Positions 22,028 to 32,128 of a stretch of DNA of 64,000 nt are shown in pieces. Source of the DNA: Salipiger abyssi (GTDB lineage Bacteria; Pseudomonadota; Alphaproteobacteria; Rhodobacterales; Rhodobacteraceae). Where the stretch lies: positions 62,001-126,000 of the forward strand of contig NZ_JAEKIS010000006.1 in NCBI RefSeq assembly GCF_017311415.1, written 5' to 3'. The notes under the pieces are model-generated. The model saw only the letters and a list, made by a program, of their open reading frames with translations, was not told the origin of the DNA and made no database searches. Numbering within the stretch: the first letter of the stretch is position 1; every line of letters begins with the position of its first letter. Both the position numbers and the translations under genes were made by a program.

Positions 22028-22096
22028 CGGGATATTTCGGGCCAATGGAAACACGCAGGACTGCGCCCGGGATTTCCATTGGCTGAAAATATCCCC
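22028..22096. repeat. Inverted repeat between convergent Hint and Rho_N genes
   Basis: Arms 22028-22051 and 22073-22096 match at 20 of 24 positions around the core CCAATGGAAA, with GATATTT at the outer side. The structure is related to, but distinct from, the GAGTATTTT..GAAAGATGAA elements elsewhere in the window. The intergenic location suggests a shared 3'-end structure. Confidence 0.6.
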
Positions 22097-22147
22097 GCCG
22101 GAGGCAGGCACGACGCTGCGACCGGACGCGCCGCCGATCAAGGGCGG

Positions 22148-22402
22148 CTAGTGACGGCGCAGCGCCTCGATAAGCTCGGGTTTGGAGAGTTTTGAGCGTC
22201 CCTCGATACCGATTTCGCGGGCGCGGTCGTAGAGCGCGTCTTTCGTCCAGTCCTCATAGGGCGGTGCCTTGCCGCCCTTTTTCGACGGGTCGCGGTCGGG
22301 ATCGGCCTGCGCATTGGAAATCCGTGCCGCCTTTTCCTTCGACATCCCCTTGTCGCGCAGCTCTTCGTAGAGCGGTTCGTTCTTCAGGCTCGGGTCAGGC
22401 AT
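22148..22402 (-). CDS. Small Rho_N/SAP-like domain protein
   Basis: This 84-residue basic/acidic protein has no signal or membrane segment. The C-terminal 35 residues (WTKDALYDRAREIGIEGRSK and onward) have the Rho_N/SAP helix pattern that binds nucleic acid. The N-terminal half contains DKGMSKEKAARISNAQ, a pattern common to small stress-associated DUF7218-type proteins. ATG 22402 was preferred because AGGAGG lies nine bases upstream; an earlier ATG (22411) abuts the same site. Function unknown; nucleoid or RNA binding is inference. Confidence 0.8.
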   Translation of the reverse strand: MPDPSLKNEPLYEELRDKGMSKEKAARISNAQADPDRDPSKKGGKAPPYEDWTKDALYDRAREIGIEGRSKLSKPELIEALRRH

Positions 22403-22493
22403 CTTGTGCATCCTCCTTTGCGACGGAAACCCGCCGCGCGGCTCGCGGGTTCCGCTCTTCCCTTGCTCCCTCAGCGGGGCTATATGCGCGCAC

Positions 22494-24101
22494 ATGCTGG
22501 ACACGCCCACAAACCGCCCCGACCTGCCCGCGGAAATCGCCCGCCGCCGTACCTTTGCGATCATTTCGCATCCGGATGCGGGCAAGACCACGCTGACCGA
22601 GAAGTTCCTTTTGTATGGCGGCGCCATCCAGATGGCCGGCCAGGTGCGCGCCAAGGGCGAGGCGCGGCGCACGCGGTCGGACTTCATGAAGATGGAGCAG
22701 GAGCGCGGGATCTCGGTCTCTGCCTCGGCGATGTCCTTCGATTACGGCAATTTCCGCTACAACCTGGTCGACACGCCCGGCCACTCGGATTTTTCCGAGG
22801 ACACCTACCGCACCCTCACGGCGGTGGACGCGGCGATCATGGTCATCGACGGCGCCAAGGGCGTGGAAAGCCAGACGCAGAAGCTCTTCGAGGTCTGCCG
22901 CCTGCGCGACCTGCCGATCCTGACCTTCTGCAACAAGATGGACCGCGAGGCGCGTGACGTCTTCGAGATCGTCGACGAGATCCAGGAGAACCTGGCCATC
23001 GACGTGACGCCGGCGAGCTGGCCCATCGGCATGGGGCGCGATTTCATCGGCTGCTACGACATGCTGCGCAACCGGCTGGAACTGATGGACCGCGCCGACC
23101 GCAACAAGGTGGCGGAATCGATCAAGATCGAGGGGCTGGACGACCCGAAACTGGCCGAGCATGTGCCCGAAGAGCTGCTCGAGCAGCTCAAGGAAGAGAT
23201 CGAGATGGCGCGCGAGCTGCTGCCGGCGCTCGACCCGCAATCGGTGCTCGAAGGCCATATGACGCCGATCTGGTTCGGCTCGGCGATCAACTCCTTCGGG
23301 GTGAAGGAGCTGATGGACGGGATCGGCGCGCTGGCGCCGGAGCCGCAGCCGACCAAGGCCTCGCCGCGCGAGATCGCGCCGGAGGAAAAGAAGGTCGCGG
23401 GCTTCGTCTTTAAGGTGCAGGCCAATATGGACCCCAAGCACCGCGACCGGGTGGCCTTTGTACGGCTCTCCTCGGGGCATTTCAACCGCGGCATGAAGCT
23501 CACCCATGTGCGCACGAAAAAGCCGATGACGGTCTCGGCGCCGGTGCTGTTCCTGGCCTCCGACCGGGAGCTGGCGGAAGAGGCCTGGGCCGGCGACATC
23601 ATCGGCATTCCGAACCATGGCCAGCTGCGCATCGGCGACACGCTGACCGAGGGCGAAGCGCTGAAGGTCACCGGCATCCCGAGCTTTGCGCCGGAGCTCT
23701 TGCAGAGCGTGCGCGCCGGCGATCCGATGAAGGCCAAGCATCTGGAAAAGGCGCTGTTCCAGTTCGCCGAGGAAGGCGCCGCCAAGGTCTTCAAGCCGGA
23801 TATCGGCTCGGGCTATATCGTCGGTGTCGTTGGGGCGCTGCAATTCGAGGTGCTGGGCGCGCGGATCGAGCAGGAATACGGGCTGCCGGTGCGGTTCGAG
23901 TCGTCACAATTCACCTCGGCGCGCTGGGTGTCCGGTGACAAGGCGGCGGTGGAGAAATTCATCAACGCCAACAAGCAGCATATTGCCCATGACAACGATG
24001 GCGACGTGGTCTATCTGACCCGGCTGCAATGGGATATCGACCGGGTGGTGCGGGATTACCCCGATGTCACGCTGAGCGCGACGAAGGAAATGATGGTGTG
24101 A
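22494..24101 (+). CDS. prfC: Peptide chain release factor 3
   Basis: This 535-residue translational GTPase recycles RF1/RF2 from the ribosome. G1 is SHPDAGKTT, switch II is DTPGHSDFSEDTYRTL with the usual RF3 Ser-Asp-Phe, and G4 is CNKMDREARD. The length matches RF3 (about 529). The start ATG 22494 gives the family N-terminus; upstream in-frame codons are not conserved. It is divergent from the Rho_N gene. Confidence 0.96.
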   Translation: MLDTPTNRPDLPAEIARRRTFAIISHPDAGKTTLTEKFLLYGGAIQMAGQVRAKGEARRTRSDFMKMEQERGISVSASAMSFDYGNFRYNLVDTPGHSDFSEDTYRTLTAVDAAIMVIDGAKGVESQTQKLFEVCRLRDLPILTFCNKMDREARDVFEIVDEIQENLAIDVTPASWPIGMGRDFIGCYDMLRNRLELMDRADRNKVAESIKIEGLDDPKLAEHVPEELLEQLKEEIEMARELLPALDPQSVLEGHMTPIWFGSAINSFGVKELMDGIGALAPEPQPTKASPREIAPEEKKVAGFVFKVQANMDPKHRDRVAFVRLSSGHFNRGMKLTHVRTKKPMTVSAPVLFLASDRELAEEAWAGDIIGIPNHGQLRIGDTLTEGEALKVTGIPSFAPELLQSVRAGDPMKAKHLEKALFQFAEEGAAKVFKPDIGSGYIVGVVGALQFEVLGARIEQEYGLPVRFESSQFTSARWVSGDKAAVEKFINANKQHIAHDNDGDVVYLTRLQWDIDRVVRDYPDVTLSATKEMMV

Positions 24102-24238
24102 TCTCCGGACCGGGCTTTGCCCGGCAAAGGTTCCGGGGGGAGCGTTAGGCGCTCACGGACGGAGCCCTGCTTCTGACGAAACGCTGCGCCATCTTCTGAA
24201 AGCGCGCGATCGCGTCCGCCTCGGGCCGGCCTCCGGCG

Positions 24239-24299
24239 GGAGTATTGTCCGGAAAGATGAAAGCGCAGGCCTGTGTCTTCATCTTTCTGAAAAATACTC
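24239..24299. repeat. Inverted pair of GAGTATTTT..GAAAGATGAA elements
   Basis: Element 24239-24263 on the plus strand (GGAGTATTGTCCGGAAAGATG...) and its inverted copy 24277-24299 (CTTCATCTTTC..AATACTC) can form a stem of about 22 bp with five mismatches. Single copies occur at 11590-11612, 42022-42044 and 59814-59838. It sits in the 273-bp gap between convergent prfC and the YeeE gene; the rest of that gap shows nothing coding. Confidence 0.7.
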
Positions 24300-24323
24300 A
24301 CATTCCACCCTCTCAAAACAACG

Positions 24324-24350
24324 CGGCCCCGGAGGTCTGATCCGGGGCCG
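24324..24350 (-). terminator. Rho-independent-type terminator of the YeeE pair
   Basis: CGGCCCCGG / CCGGGGCCG stem of 9 bp with a 9-nt loop, 25 bp after the YeeE stop on the minus strand, followed there by GTTGTTTTG. Confidence 0.75.
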
Positions 24351-24374
24351 TCAGATGTGTTAAAGAAACCCGCC

Positions 24375-24962
24375 CTATTCCGCCGGCACTTCCTGCATGC
24401 GCCCGCCCGAGATGTTCTCGGGCAGCACGAAGGCCACCAGCACGAAGACCAGCCCCAGCGCGATGCCCAACACGTCGCCGGAGACGGCGAAGAGACCATC
24501 GAACTCCGAGCCCGGCACGCTGCCCAGCGTCACCTTGCCGCCCGCGATGTCGTTGAGCAGGCCGGAGGCTTTCCAGACCGGATAAGTCGCCATATAGGCT
24601 GCCGCGCCCAGCAGCCCGCCCGCGATGTAGAAGAGCGCATCCTTGCGCCCCGCCCCCGCGGCGCAAACGCCAGTGCCGGGGCAATAGCCCGAGGCCGCCC
24701 AGCCCGCGCCGAGCAGCAGCCCGCCGATGAAGACGCCGATATAGGCCGCTTTCACGTCCATATGCATGACATCGACGAGGCCGAGCATCTGCCCGCCGAA
24801 CATCAGGATAGAGCCGGTGCCGATGGCCAGAAGGATGGTCTTCATGAGTTGCAGCCGGCGCAGGGTCAGCATGCCGCCGATCACATTGGGATTGGTGGCG
24901 CCGACACGGTCGAGCACGAAGCCGAAAGCCGCGCCGATGAGGATGGCGAGAACGATCTGCAT
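24375..24962 (-). CDS. YeeE/YedE-family sulfur transporter subunit (second gene of pair)
   Basis: This 195-residue inner-membrane protein with about five helices belongs to the YeeE/YedE (TsuA/PmpB) family that moves thiosulfate or persulfide-type sulfur. The family Cys motif is present as GYCPGTGVCAAGAGRKDA. It starts 3 bp after its partner gene stops. Paired half-size YeeE proteins usually act together. Substrate is inferred from the family and from the SqrR/BigR-type operators upstream. Confidence 0.85.
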   Translation of the reverse strand: MQIVLAILIGAAFGFVLDRVGATNPNVIGGMLTLRRLQLMKTILLAIGTGSILMFGGQMLGLVDVMHMDVKAAYIGVFIGGLLLGAGWAASGYCPGTGVCAAGAGRKDALFYIAGGLLGAAAYMATYPVWKASGLLNDIAGGKVTLGSVPGSEFDGLFAVSGDVLGIALGLVFVLVAFVLPENISGGRMQEVPAE

Positions 24963-24965
24963 GGC

Positions 24966-25514
24966 TCAGCCCTCCCGATACATGAGCATGGCGGTGGGCA
25001 CGGCGGTCAGGAAAGCGCCGGCGGCGAAGATATAGCCTGATAGCGAGGTCTGCATCATGCCCGACATCATGTGCCCCGAGGTGCAGCCGCCCGCGAGGCG
25101 CGCGCCGTATAGCACAACGAAGCCGCCGAGAAAGGCCACCGCGTAACGTTTCCACGGGGTGTCGCCGTAATTCGCCCGCCAGATCGCAGGCGCACTGCGC
25201 TCTTCCTTCGAAATCCCGCCGCGCAGCAGGCTCGACAGGAAGGCGCCGCCGACCATGGCCAGCACGAAGACAAAGCTGTAATTCAGCGGGTTGGCGGCGT
25301 TCTTGGCGTATTTTCCGCCGGATTTCGCCATATAGGCGTTGGTAGAGCTATAGCCCTCGTCGGTCTGCGTGATGAAGTCCGGCGCCACAGCATCCGCCAA
25401 GATCCCGTCCAGGATCACGAATTGAGTGCTCACCCCGATGGGCTTCACCAGCAGCACCGCGGCGAAGAACACCGCGCCCAGCAGAAACCCGCCCAGTTTC
25501 CAGTTCAACGTCAT
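24966..25514 (-). CDS. YeeE/YedE-family sulfur transporter subunit (first gene of pair)
   Basis: This 182-residue inner-membrane protein has helices at the N-terminus (LGGFLLGAVFFAAVLLV) and in the second half. The hallmark ARLAGGCTSGHMMSGM carries the conserved cysteine and the SGH motif. A periplasmic-loop-like hydrophilic stretch lies at about 40-85. ATG 25514 was chosen as the family start; upstream codons would run through the operator. The two tandem operators end 20 bp before this ATG. Confidence 0.85.
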   Translation of the reverse strand: MTLNWKLGGFLLGAVFFAAVLLVKPIGVSTQFVILDGILADAVAPDFITQTDEGYSSTNAYMAKSGGKYAKNAANPLNYSFVFVLAMVGGAFLSSLLRGGISKEERSAPAIWRANYGDTPWKRYAVAFLGGFVVLYGARLAGGCTSGHMMSGMMQTSLSGYIFAAGAFLTAVPTAMLMYREG

Positions 25515-25533
25515 GGATGACCCTCCCGATCCA

Positions 25534-25559
25534 TTGATATTCCCACAACCGAATATCAA
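25534..25559. promoter_or_regulatory. SqrR/BigR-type operator 1 for the YeeE pair
   Basis: TTGATATTC-N8-GAATATCAA is a perfect 9-bp-arm palindrome. Its core ATTC-N8-GAAT is the box described for the sulfide/persulfide sensor SqrR and its relative BigR. It lies 20 bp before the YeeE start codon, where binding would block transcription. Confidence 0.7.
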
Positions 25560-25562
25560 ACA

Positions 25563-25580
25563 CATTCCAAATAACGAATG
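25563..25580. promoter_or_regulatory. SqrR/BigR-type operator 2 for the YeeE pair
   Basis: CATTC-N8-GAATG, again with the core ATTC-N8-GAAT, centred 25 bp from operator 1. A short palindrome ACTTG-GAT-CAAGT follows at 25581-25593. The repeated box strengthens the assignment. Confidence 0.65.
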
Positions 25581-25593
25581 ACTTGGATCAAGT

Positions 25594-26035
25594 GGCGCCG
25601 ACATCGGGCGGGCGAGGTTTCGACAAACTTTCAAAACCTGTGCGGCATCCCAAAACGACGCTGTTGCTCTGCCGGAAAGCAACACGCGAAGTGAGCCGCC
25701 CCGAGGGGGGCCATTCCACGACCGGGTTCACTGCCCATGGCGCCGAAAGGGCGCGCCGCAGGAGCACGTCATCGCCTTTCCAACACAGACAAGATGCCGC
25801 CCTGAAAGTCTGAAACCCTCACCTATGCCAGCCAGATCCAAAGGGCCTCTCACAAAGCACTGACGACACCAAGGCGGCGGCAACTCGCGCCAGAGATATG
25901 CCAACCGTGCCCGGCGCACCATCGGCGCGACCGCCGGACACACGCCTACGGCATAGCGCCGGGCAGGCATCTCGGCGTTTGCTTACAAACGCCGGCTCGT
26001 TCCGGCGCTGGGGCGCGGAATTGAACAAAGCGAAA
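25594..26035. other. Gene-free stretch between the YeeE pair and katG
   Basis: About 440 bp with no convincing gene. Short open frames exist on both strands (for example 25819-26028 minus) but lack ribosome binding sites and family-like sequence. G+C looks lower and codon periodicity weaker than in neighbouring genes. It may hold promoter sequence for the YeeE pair, a small RNA or a decayed gene. Confidence 0.4.
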
Positions 26036-26061
26036 CCCGCCCCGCGTCATTCCGGGGCGGG
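26036..26061 (-). terminator. Terminator of katG
   Basis: CCCGCCCCG / CGGGGCGGG, a 9-bp stem with an 8-nt loop, 59 bp after the katG stop. On the minus strand it is followed by TTTCGCTTTG, a weak T-tract. Confidence 0.7.
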
Positions 26062-26119
26062 CTCTGAAATCCGCGAGACGGATCGGTCGCACGGCAGGCT
26101 CGCCTGCCGCGCATCTACC

Positions 26120-28457
<2,338 letters not shown>

Positions 28458-28531
28458 ATAAGTTTTCCAAATAGAAGTGCGCACAGGGCACCCCCGGCCG
28501 GAAACCGGACACGCCCGGCCTGCCGCGGGGC

Positions 28532-29638
28532 TCAGTTCGCCCCGAGCGACGTGCCCACCTGAACGAGGCCGGTGCCCAGCGAGTCCAGCACATAGCTGCC
28601 CGCCACGGTCACTGCCTCGATGGTGCCGCCATCGTTGCGCAACACCTGATACATGCGCGCCAGCCGCAGGAAGCGCGAATGGCGCAGCGGGCTTTCCGGC
28701 TCCACTGTCGAGATGTCGATGAGCTGCACCTGCGCCTCGCGGGCGGCGCGCTCGACCACCGGGTTCTCCACATCCACCGCCCCCAGCCGGGGACGTTTGG
28801 TCGAAAGCGCCGAGGACAGCGCCAGCGCCCGGTCGTCCTTGGCCACCAGCACGCTGATCGGACGGTCGAGCGGGCCCAGCGATATGAGTTGTTCGCGGAA
28901 CACCAAAAGGTCGATATCCGGCGCGATGAGCACAACATCGGTGTCGCGCACCTCCTGCCGCTCGCCGCGCAGCGCCATGGTGCGCAGCGCCTCCATCGAC
29001 AGCCAGCTTCCCATGGAATGCGCCAGCAGCAGCGTCTTGCCGTTCAGCCGCCCGAGATCCGAGAGCAGCGTGGCCAGCGCGTCGCGCGACCAGAGCGCCT
29101 CCTGCCGGTCGGCCACATAGTCCAGCGCACCCGCTTTCGAGGGCCAGGAGAACAGCACCGGCGGCGTCTCCACCCCCGCCTCATGGCCGAGCTTGGCGAG
29201 CCGCAGCAGCGCCTCGGGAAAGCTGTAGTTGAACCCATGCACAAAGACGAGCGTCTCGGGATTCGGCAGCCGCGCCCTGTCCTGCGCCAACCGCGCCATC
29301 AGGCGCGTCCGGTCGAGCCGGCCATGTCCGACGATAAGGTAATCGTGCTCGGGATCGGCCGGGCCGTCGCGCCAGTAGATGCCGCGCTCGCGCGGGTTGG
29401 GCGGGATCGAGATGTCGAACCAGCGATAGCTGACGCCGATGGCCGGGGCGCCCGAAAACCCGATGGCCGGCGGCGCCATCGGCGCCCGCGTGGTGACCAC
29501 GTAAACCCGCACCACCTCTGCCTCGGGCGACGGATCGGCGGGAATCATCGCCTCTGGCCCTGGACGGGGCGCGCAGGCCGCAACGACCAAAAGCAGCGCC
29601 ATCAGCAAAGGGCGCCACGGTCCGACTCTCCCCGGCAT
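28532..29638 (-). CDS. Alpha/beta-hydrolase lipoprotein (DUF900 family)
   Basis: This 368-residue protein has a lipoprotein signal ending in VVAACAP, so it is probably anchored in the envelope. The hydrolase fold shows FVHGFNYSF, the nucleophile elbow LAHSMGSW and later aspartate and histidine candidates. DUF900 proteins are predicted serine hydrolases of unknown substrate. Start ATG 29638 was chosen because it gives a short basic n-region directly before the hydrophobic stretch. It lies downstream of a gap containing nothing coding (29639-29832). Confidence 0.82.
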   Translation of the reverse strand: MPGRVGPWRPLLMALLLVVAACAPRPGPEAMIPADPSPEAEVVRVYVVTTRAPMAPPAIGFSGAPAIGVSYRWFDISIPPNPRERGIYWRDGPADPEHDYLIVGHGRLDRTRLMARLAQDRARLPNPETLVFVHGFNYSFPEALLRLAKLGHEAGVETPPVLFSWPSKAGALDYVADRQEALWSRDALATLLSDLGRLNGKTLLLAHSMGSWLSMEALRTMALRGERQEVRDTDVVLIAPDIDLLVFREQLISLGPLDRPISVLVAKDDRALALSSALSTKRPRLGAVDVENPVVERAAREAQVQLIDISTVEPESPLRHSRFLRLARMYQVLRNDGGTIEAVTVAGSYVLDSLGTGLVQVGTSLGAN

Positions 29639-29832
29639 ATTCCGGCAGTTTTCCAAGACGCCTCCCGACTCGTATCCGCGCGTCCTGCATAAACTTCGGC
29701 GATGACAGCGAAAAGACAACCTTGCGTTTCATTCCGCTTGCCGAATTTGTGATCGGCCAACGCGCCTATGGCGCCGCCCCGTCCACTGGCCGGCTGGACA
29801 CCACGAATCGCGACCCGCCCGGTCCTCACATC

Positions 29833-29860
29833 CGTAGGGTGGGCAATCTGCCCACCGCCC
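29833..29860. repeat. GGTGGGC-hairpin element after the PHP gene
   Basis: CGTAGGGTGGGC-AATCT-GCCCACC (29833-29856) ends 7 nt before the stop codon of the minus-strand PHP gene, so it lies in that gene's 3' end. Same family as at 11682, 50054 and 52570. Confidence 0.75.
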
Positions 29861-29863
29861 GCC

Positions 29864-30793
29864 CTAATCCGCGCCGCGCCAGACCGGATTCGACCAGGCG
29901 CGCTTGCCGGCCCGGTCGATCACCGTCACCCGCAGCCAGGGGCTGTTGCGGAGCCGCTCAAGCGGCAGTTCGGCCTGTGTCATCGACGCGCCGTGCAGCG
30001 CCGTCGCCGCCGAACCCCGGCCCTGCACGATCACCGTCGAGACCGCAGAGCATTCCACCTGCACCACATCGGCCTCCAGCGTCATCCCGCGCAGCTCCGG
30101 CCCTTGGCTGGAATAGAAATCGCCGCGTTTCAGCGCATCGAGCAGCAGGTCCGGATCGTTGGCCTCGGCCTTCACCATGACCCAGCCGCCGAAATGGTCG
30201 GGCTCGGAGAAATGCGCATCATCGGTGGCGATCAGGCTCAGTTGCCGGCCTTCGCTGAGCAGCAGATCGGCGGTCTGCGCGCCGTCCGCCCGGTCGCAGC
30301 CAATGGCGCAGCCGTGATTGTAGATCTCTACCGCATGCGCCGCGTCGATACTGCGCGCATCCGCCAGCGTCAGCCCCGACCATTGCGGATGCGCGATCGC
30401 CACGAAGGCGCCGGCAGCCCGCGCCCGCGCGGCGATCTCCGGTCCGCTCTCCTGCCCGTCGACCGGGTGAAAGCCGGGCGCATCCGGCGCGTTGAAATCC
30501 TCCGGCAGCCCCACCGCGAGGATGTGCCAGAGCTCGCCATTCGCCATGGCGCCGGAATGAAGCTCGGCACCGGGGATCGTGGTGAAGGTGTTGCTGCGGA
30601 ACGGCGTCGTGTCGGTGATCGGATAGCCATAGGCGCCGATGAAATGATCGGTCAGCGCGATGAAATCGTAGCCCTCCGCGCGGTAGCGGCGGCAGACCTC
30701 CTGCGGCGGCAGCACGCCGTCGGAGCGGTCGGAATGGGTGTGCAGATTGCCGCGCCAGAACCGGCCCGGAGCGGTGAATGCCGAAAGCGCCAT
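29864..30793 (-). CDS. PHP-domain metal-dependent phosphoesterase-like protein
   Basis: This 309-residue protein has the PHP motif order NLHTHSDRSDG, LTDHFIG, GAELHSG, AIAHPQWSG, YNHG and TDDAHF, all providing metal ligands. Similar proteins hydrolyse phosphoesters such as nucleotide or phosphorylated histidinol substrates; the specific substrate here is unknown. ATG 30793 has ACAGGAGA upstream. Polymerase- or HisJ-type partners are not near. Confidence 0.85.
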   Translation of the reverse strand: MALSAFTAPGRFWRGNLHTHSDRSDGVLPPQEVCRRYRAEGYDFIALTDHFIGAYGYPITDTTPFRSNTFTTIPGAELHSGAMANGELWHILAVGLPEDFNAPDAPGFHPVDGQESGPEIAARARAAGAFVAIAHPQWSGLTLADARSIDAAHAVEIYNHGCAIGCDRADGAQTADLLLSEGRQLSLIATDDAHFSEPDHFGGWVMVKAEANDPDLLLDALKRGDFYSSQGPELRGMTLEADVVQVECSAVSTVIVQGRGSAATALHGASMTQAELPLERLRNSPWLRVTVIDRAGKRAWSNPVWRGAD

Positions 30794-30860
30794 GGCTGTC
30801 TCCTGTCGTCGCCCCGCGATAGCGGCGGGGCGCGACGGTTTCATGACAGCGGGCGCGGCC

Positions 30861-31460
30861 TCAGTCGGGCTGTTCGAGCCCGTAGCGCTTGAAGAGACCG
30901 CTCTGGGTCATGAAGAAGACGAAGATCGCGGCGGTCAGACCAAAGGTCTTGAAATAAACCCAGGTCTCGGTGCTCATGGTGCGCCAGATCGCTTCGTTCA
31001 GCACCGCGAGGCCAAAGAACAGCGCGGTGACGCGGCGGGTCAGGATCATCCAGCCCTCGCGCTTGAGCGGCATCAGCCCCTCCATGACGCTGCGCAGATA
31101 GCTCTCGCCGCGCAGCAGCCCGATGCCGAGCGCGGAGCCGAAGAGCAGGTAGATCAGCGTCGGCTTCATCTTGAAGAAGCGCTCGTCGTTGAGCCAGACC
31201 GAAAGCCCGCCGAACACAACGATCAGCACGGCGGTGACGATCTGCATCGGGCTGAGATGGCCGGTGAGCTTCCACAGTGCCGCAGTGCAGGCGAGTATCA
31301 GCGGAATGAACCCGGCGGTGACCAGGATAAAACTCTGATACTCGGTGCCCGCGATGGTAAAGACGCGGTCCTTGAGAAGCAGATAGGCGGCGAAGAACAC
31401 CAGGATCGGGCCGATCTCCAGCGCCGATTTCAGGAAGGGGTTGATCTGTTTCGCGGCCAT
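30861..31460 (-). CDS. yciB: Inner-membrane-spanning protein YciB (septation protein A family)
   Basis: This 199-residue protein has five predicted helices and the family landmarks LEIGPILVFFAAYLLL, TLIYLLFGS and LNEAIWRTMSTETWVYFKTFGL. YciB/IspZ proteins support envelope integrity and septation. GGAGAGG precedes the ATG at 31460. A long upstream open frame is antisense to mgtC and was ignored. Confidence 0.93.
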   Translation of the reverse strand: MAAKQINPFLKSALEIGPILVFFAAYLLLKDRVFTIAGTEYQSFILVTAGFIPLILACTAALWKLTGHLSPMQIVTAVLIVVFGGLSVWLNDERFFKMKPTLIYLLFGSALGIGLLRGESYLRSVMEGLMPLKREGWMILTRRVTALFFGLAVLNEAIWRTMSTETWVYFKTFGLTAAIFVFFMTQSGLFKRYGLEQPD

Positions 31461-31568
31461 GCGCCTCTCCGATTGCCTGCGGCAGAGATAGACGCTGCGG
31501 CGGCGCATCTCAATGGGAACTCCGGGCGGGTGTGGTAGGTTCTTGTCACATCCCCGTTGCGAGGTGAC

Positions 31569-32066
31569 ATGATCGAGACCGTCCTTTCCGAATTCGACCA
31601 GAGTTTTGCCGCCGTGCCCGCCCCAGTTGCCCTGTTGCGGCTCGTCGCCGCGATGGGGCTGGCCGGGCTGATCGGCGCCGAGCGCGAATGGCGCCGCCAG
31701 CCGGCGGGGCTGCGCACGCATATCCTGGTCTCGGTGGCCGCCTGTCTCTTTGTGATCCTCGGGCGCGAGCTGGCGGCCCTGGATTTCGGCGGCAGCGGCG
31801 AGCAGCGCAACGACCCGCTGCGGATGATCGAGGCGGTGACCGCCGGCGTGGCCTTTCTGGCCGCCGGGATCATCTTCAAATCCGGCGGCGAGGTGAAGAA
31901 CATCACCACCGGCGCCTCGCTCTGGCTGGCGGGGGCCATCGGGCTCGGCTGCGGGGCGGGGCAAATGCCGCTCGCCGCCATGGCCACAGCCATCGTGCTG
32001 GTGGTGCTGGTTTTGCTGCGCGCGCTGGAGATGCGGGTCTGGCCCCGGGACAAGCATCACGACTAG
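31569..32066 (+). CDS. MgtC/SapB-family membrane protein
   Basis: This 165-residue inner-membrane protein carries the MgtC signature GLAGLIGAEREWRRQPAGLRTHILVSVAACLF and the conserved GIIFKSGGEVKNITTGASLW. MgtC proteins affect magnesium homeostasis and F-type ATP synthase in other bacteria. It lacks the C-terminal ACT-like domain of Salmonella MgtC, so it is the short form. ATG 31569 is preceded by GAGGTG; a TTG at 31557 is in frame but less likely. Confidence 0.9.
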   Translation: MIETVLSEFDQSFAAVPAPVALLRLVAAMGLAGLIGAEREWRRQPAGLRTHILVSVAACLFVILGRELAALDFGGSGEQRNDPLRMIEAVTAGVAFLAAGIIFKSGGEVKNITTGASLWLAGAIGLGCGAGQMPLAAMATAIVLVVLVLLRALEMRVWPRDKHHD

Positions 32067-32074
32067 GCGTGACC

Positions 32075-32120
32075 GCAAATTCCTTCAAAGGAATTTGCAA
32101 CTCTTTTCGAAAAGAGTTGC
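32075..32120. terminator. Two overlapping AT-rich palindromes between mgtC and ftsY
   Basis: GCAAATTCCTT-CA-AAGGAATTTGC (32075-32098) and GCAACTCTTTTC joined directly to its complement (32097-32120) share two bases. Both are exact palindromes and both strands carry T-runs, so either can terminate the convergent transcripts. The same architecture recurs at 60641-60696. Confidence 0.75.
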
Positions 32121-32128
32121 CGCCCGGC

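Noticed and set aside
25534-25559. FNR/Anr site upstream of the YeeE pair
   Set aside because: TTGAT and ATCAA are present but 16 bp apart, not the 4 bp needed; the ATTC-N8-GAAT reading fits exactly.
25819-26028. Small minus-strand frame in the gap before katG
   Set aside because: No ribosome binding site, no conserved-looking sequence and overlapping frames of equal quality on both strands.
30861-32078. Extended 405-codon frame upstream of yciB
   Set aside because: The extra part is antisense to mgtC; the yciB start at 31460 has a good ribosome binding site and the family N-terminus.
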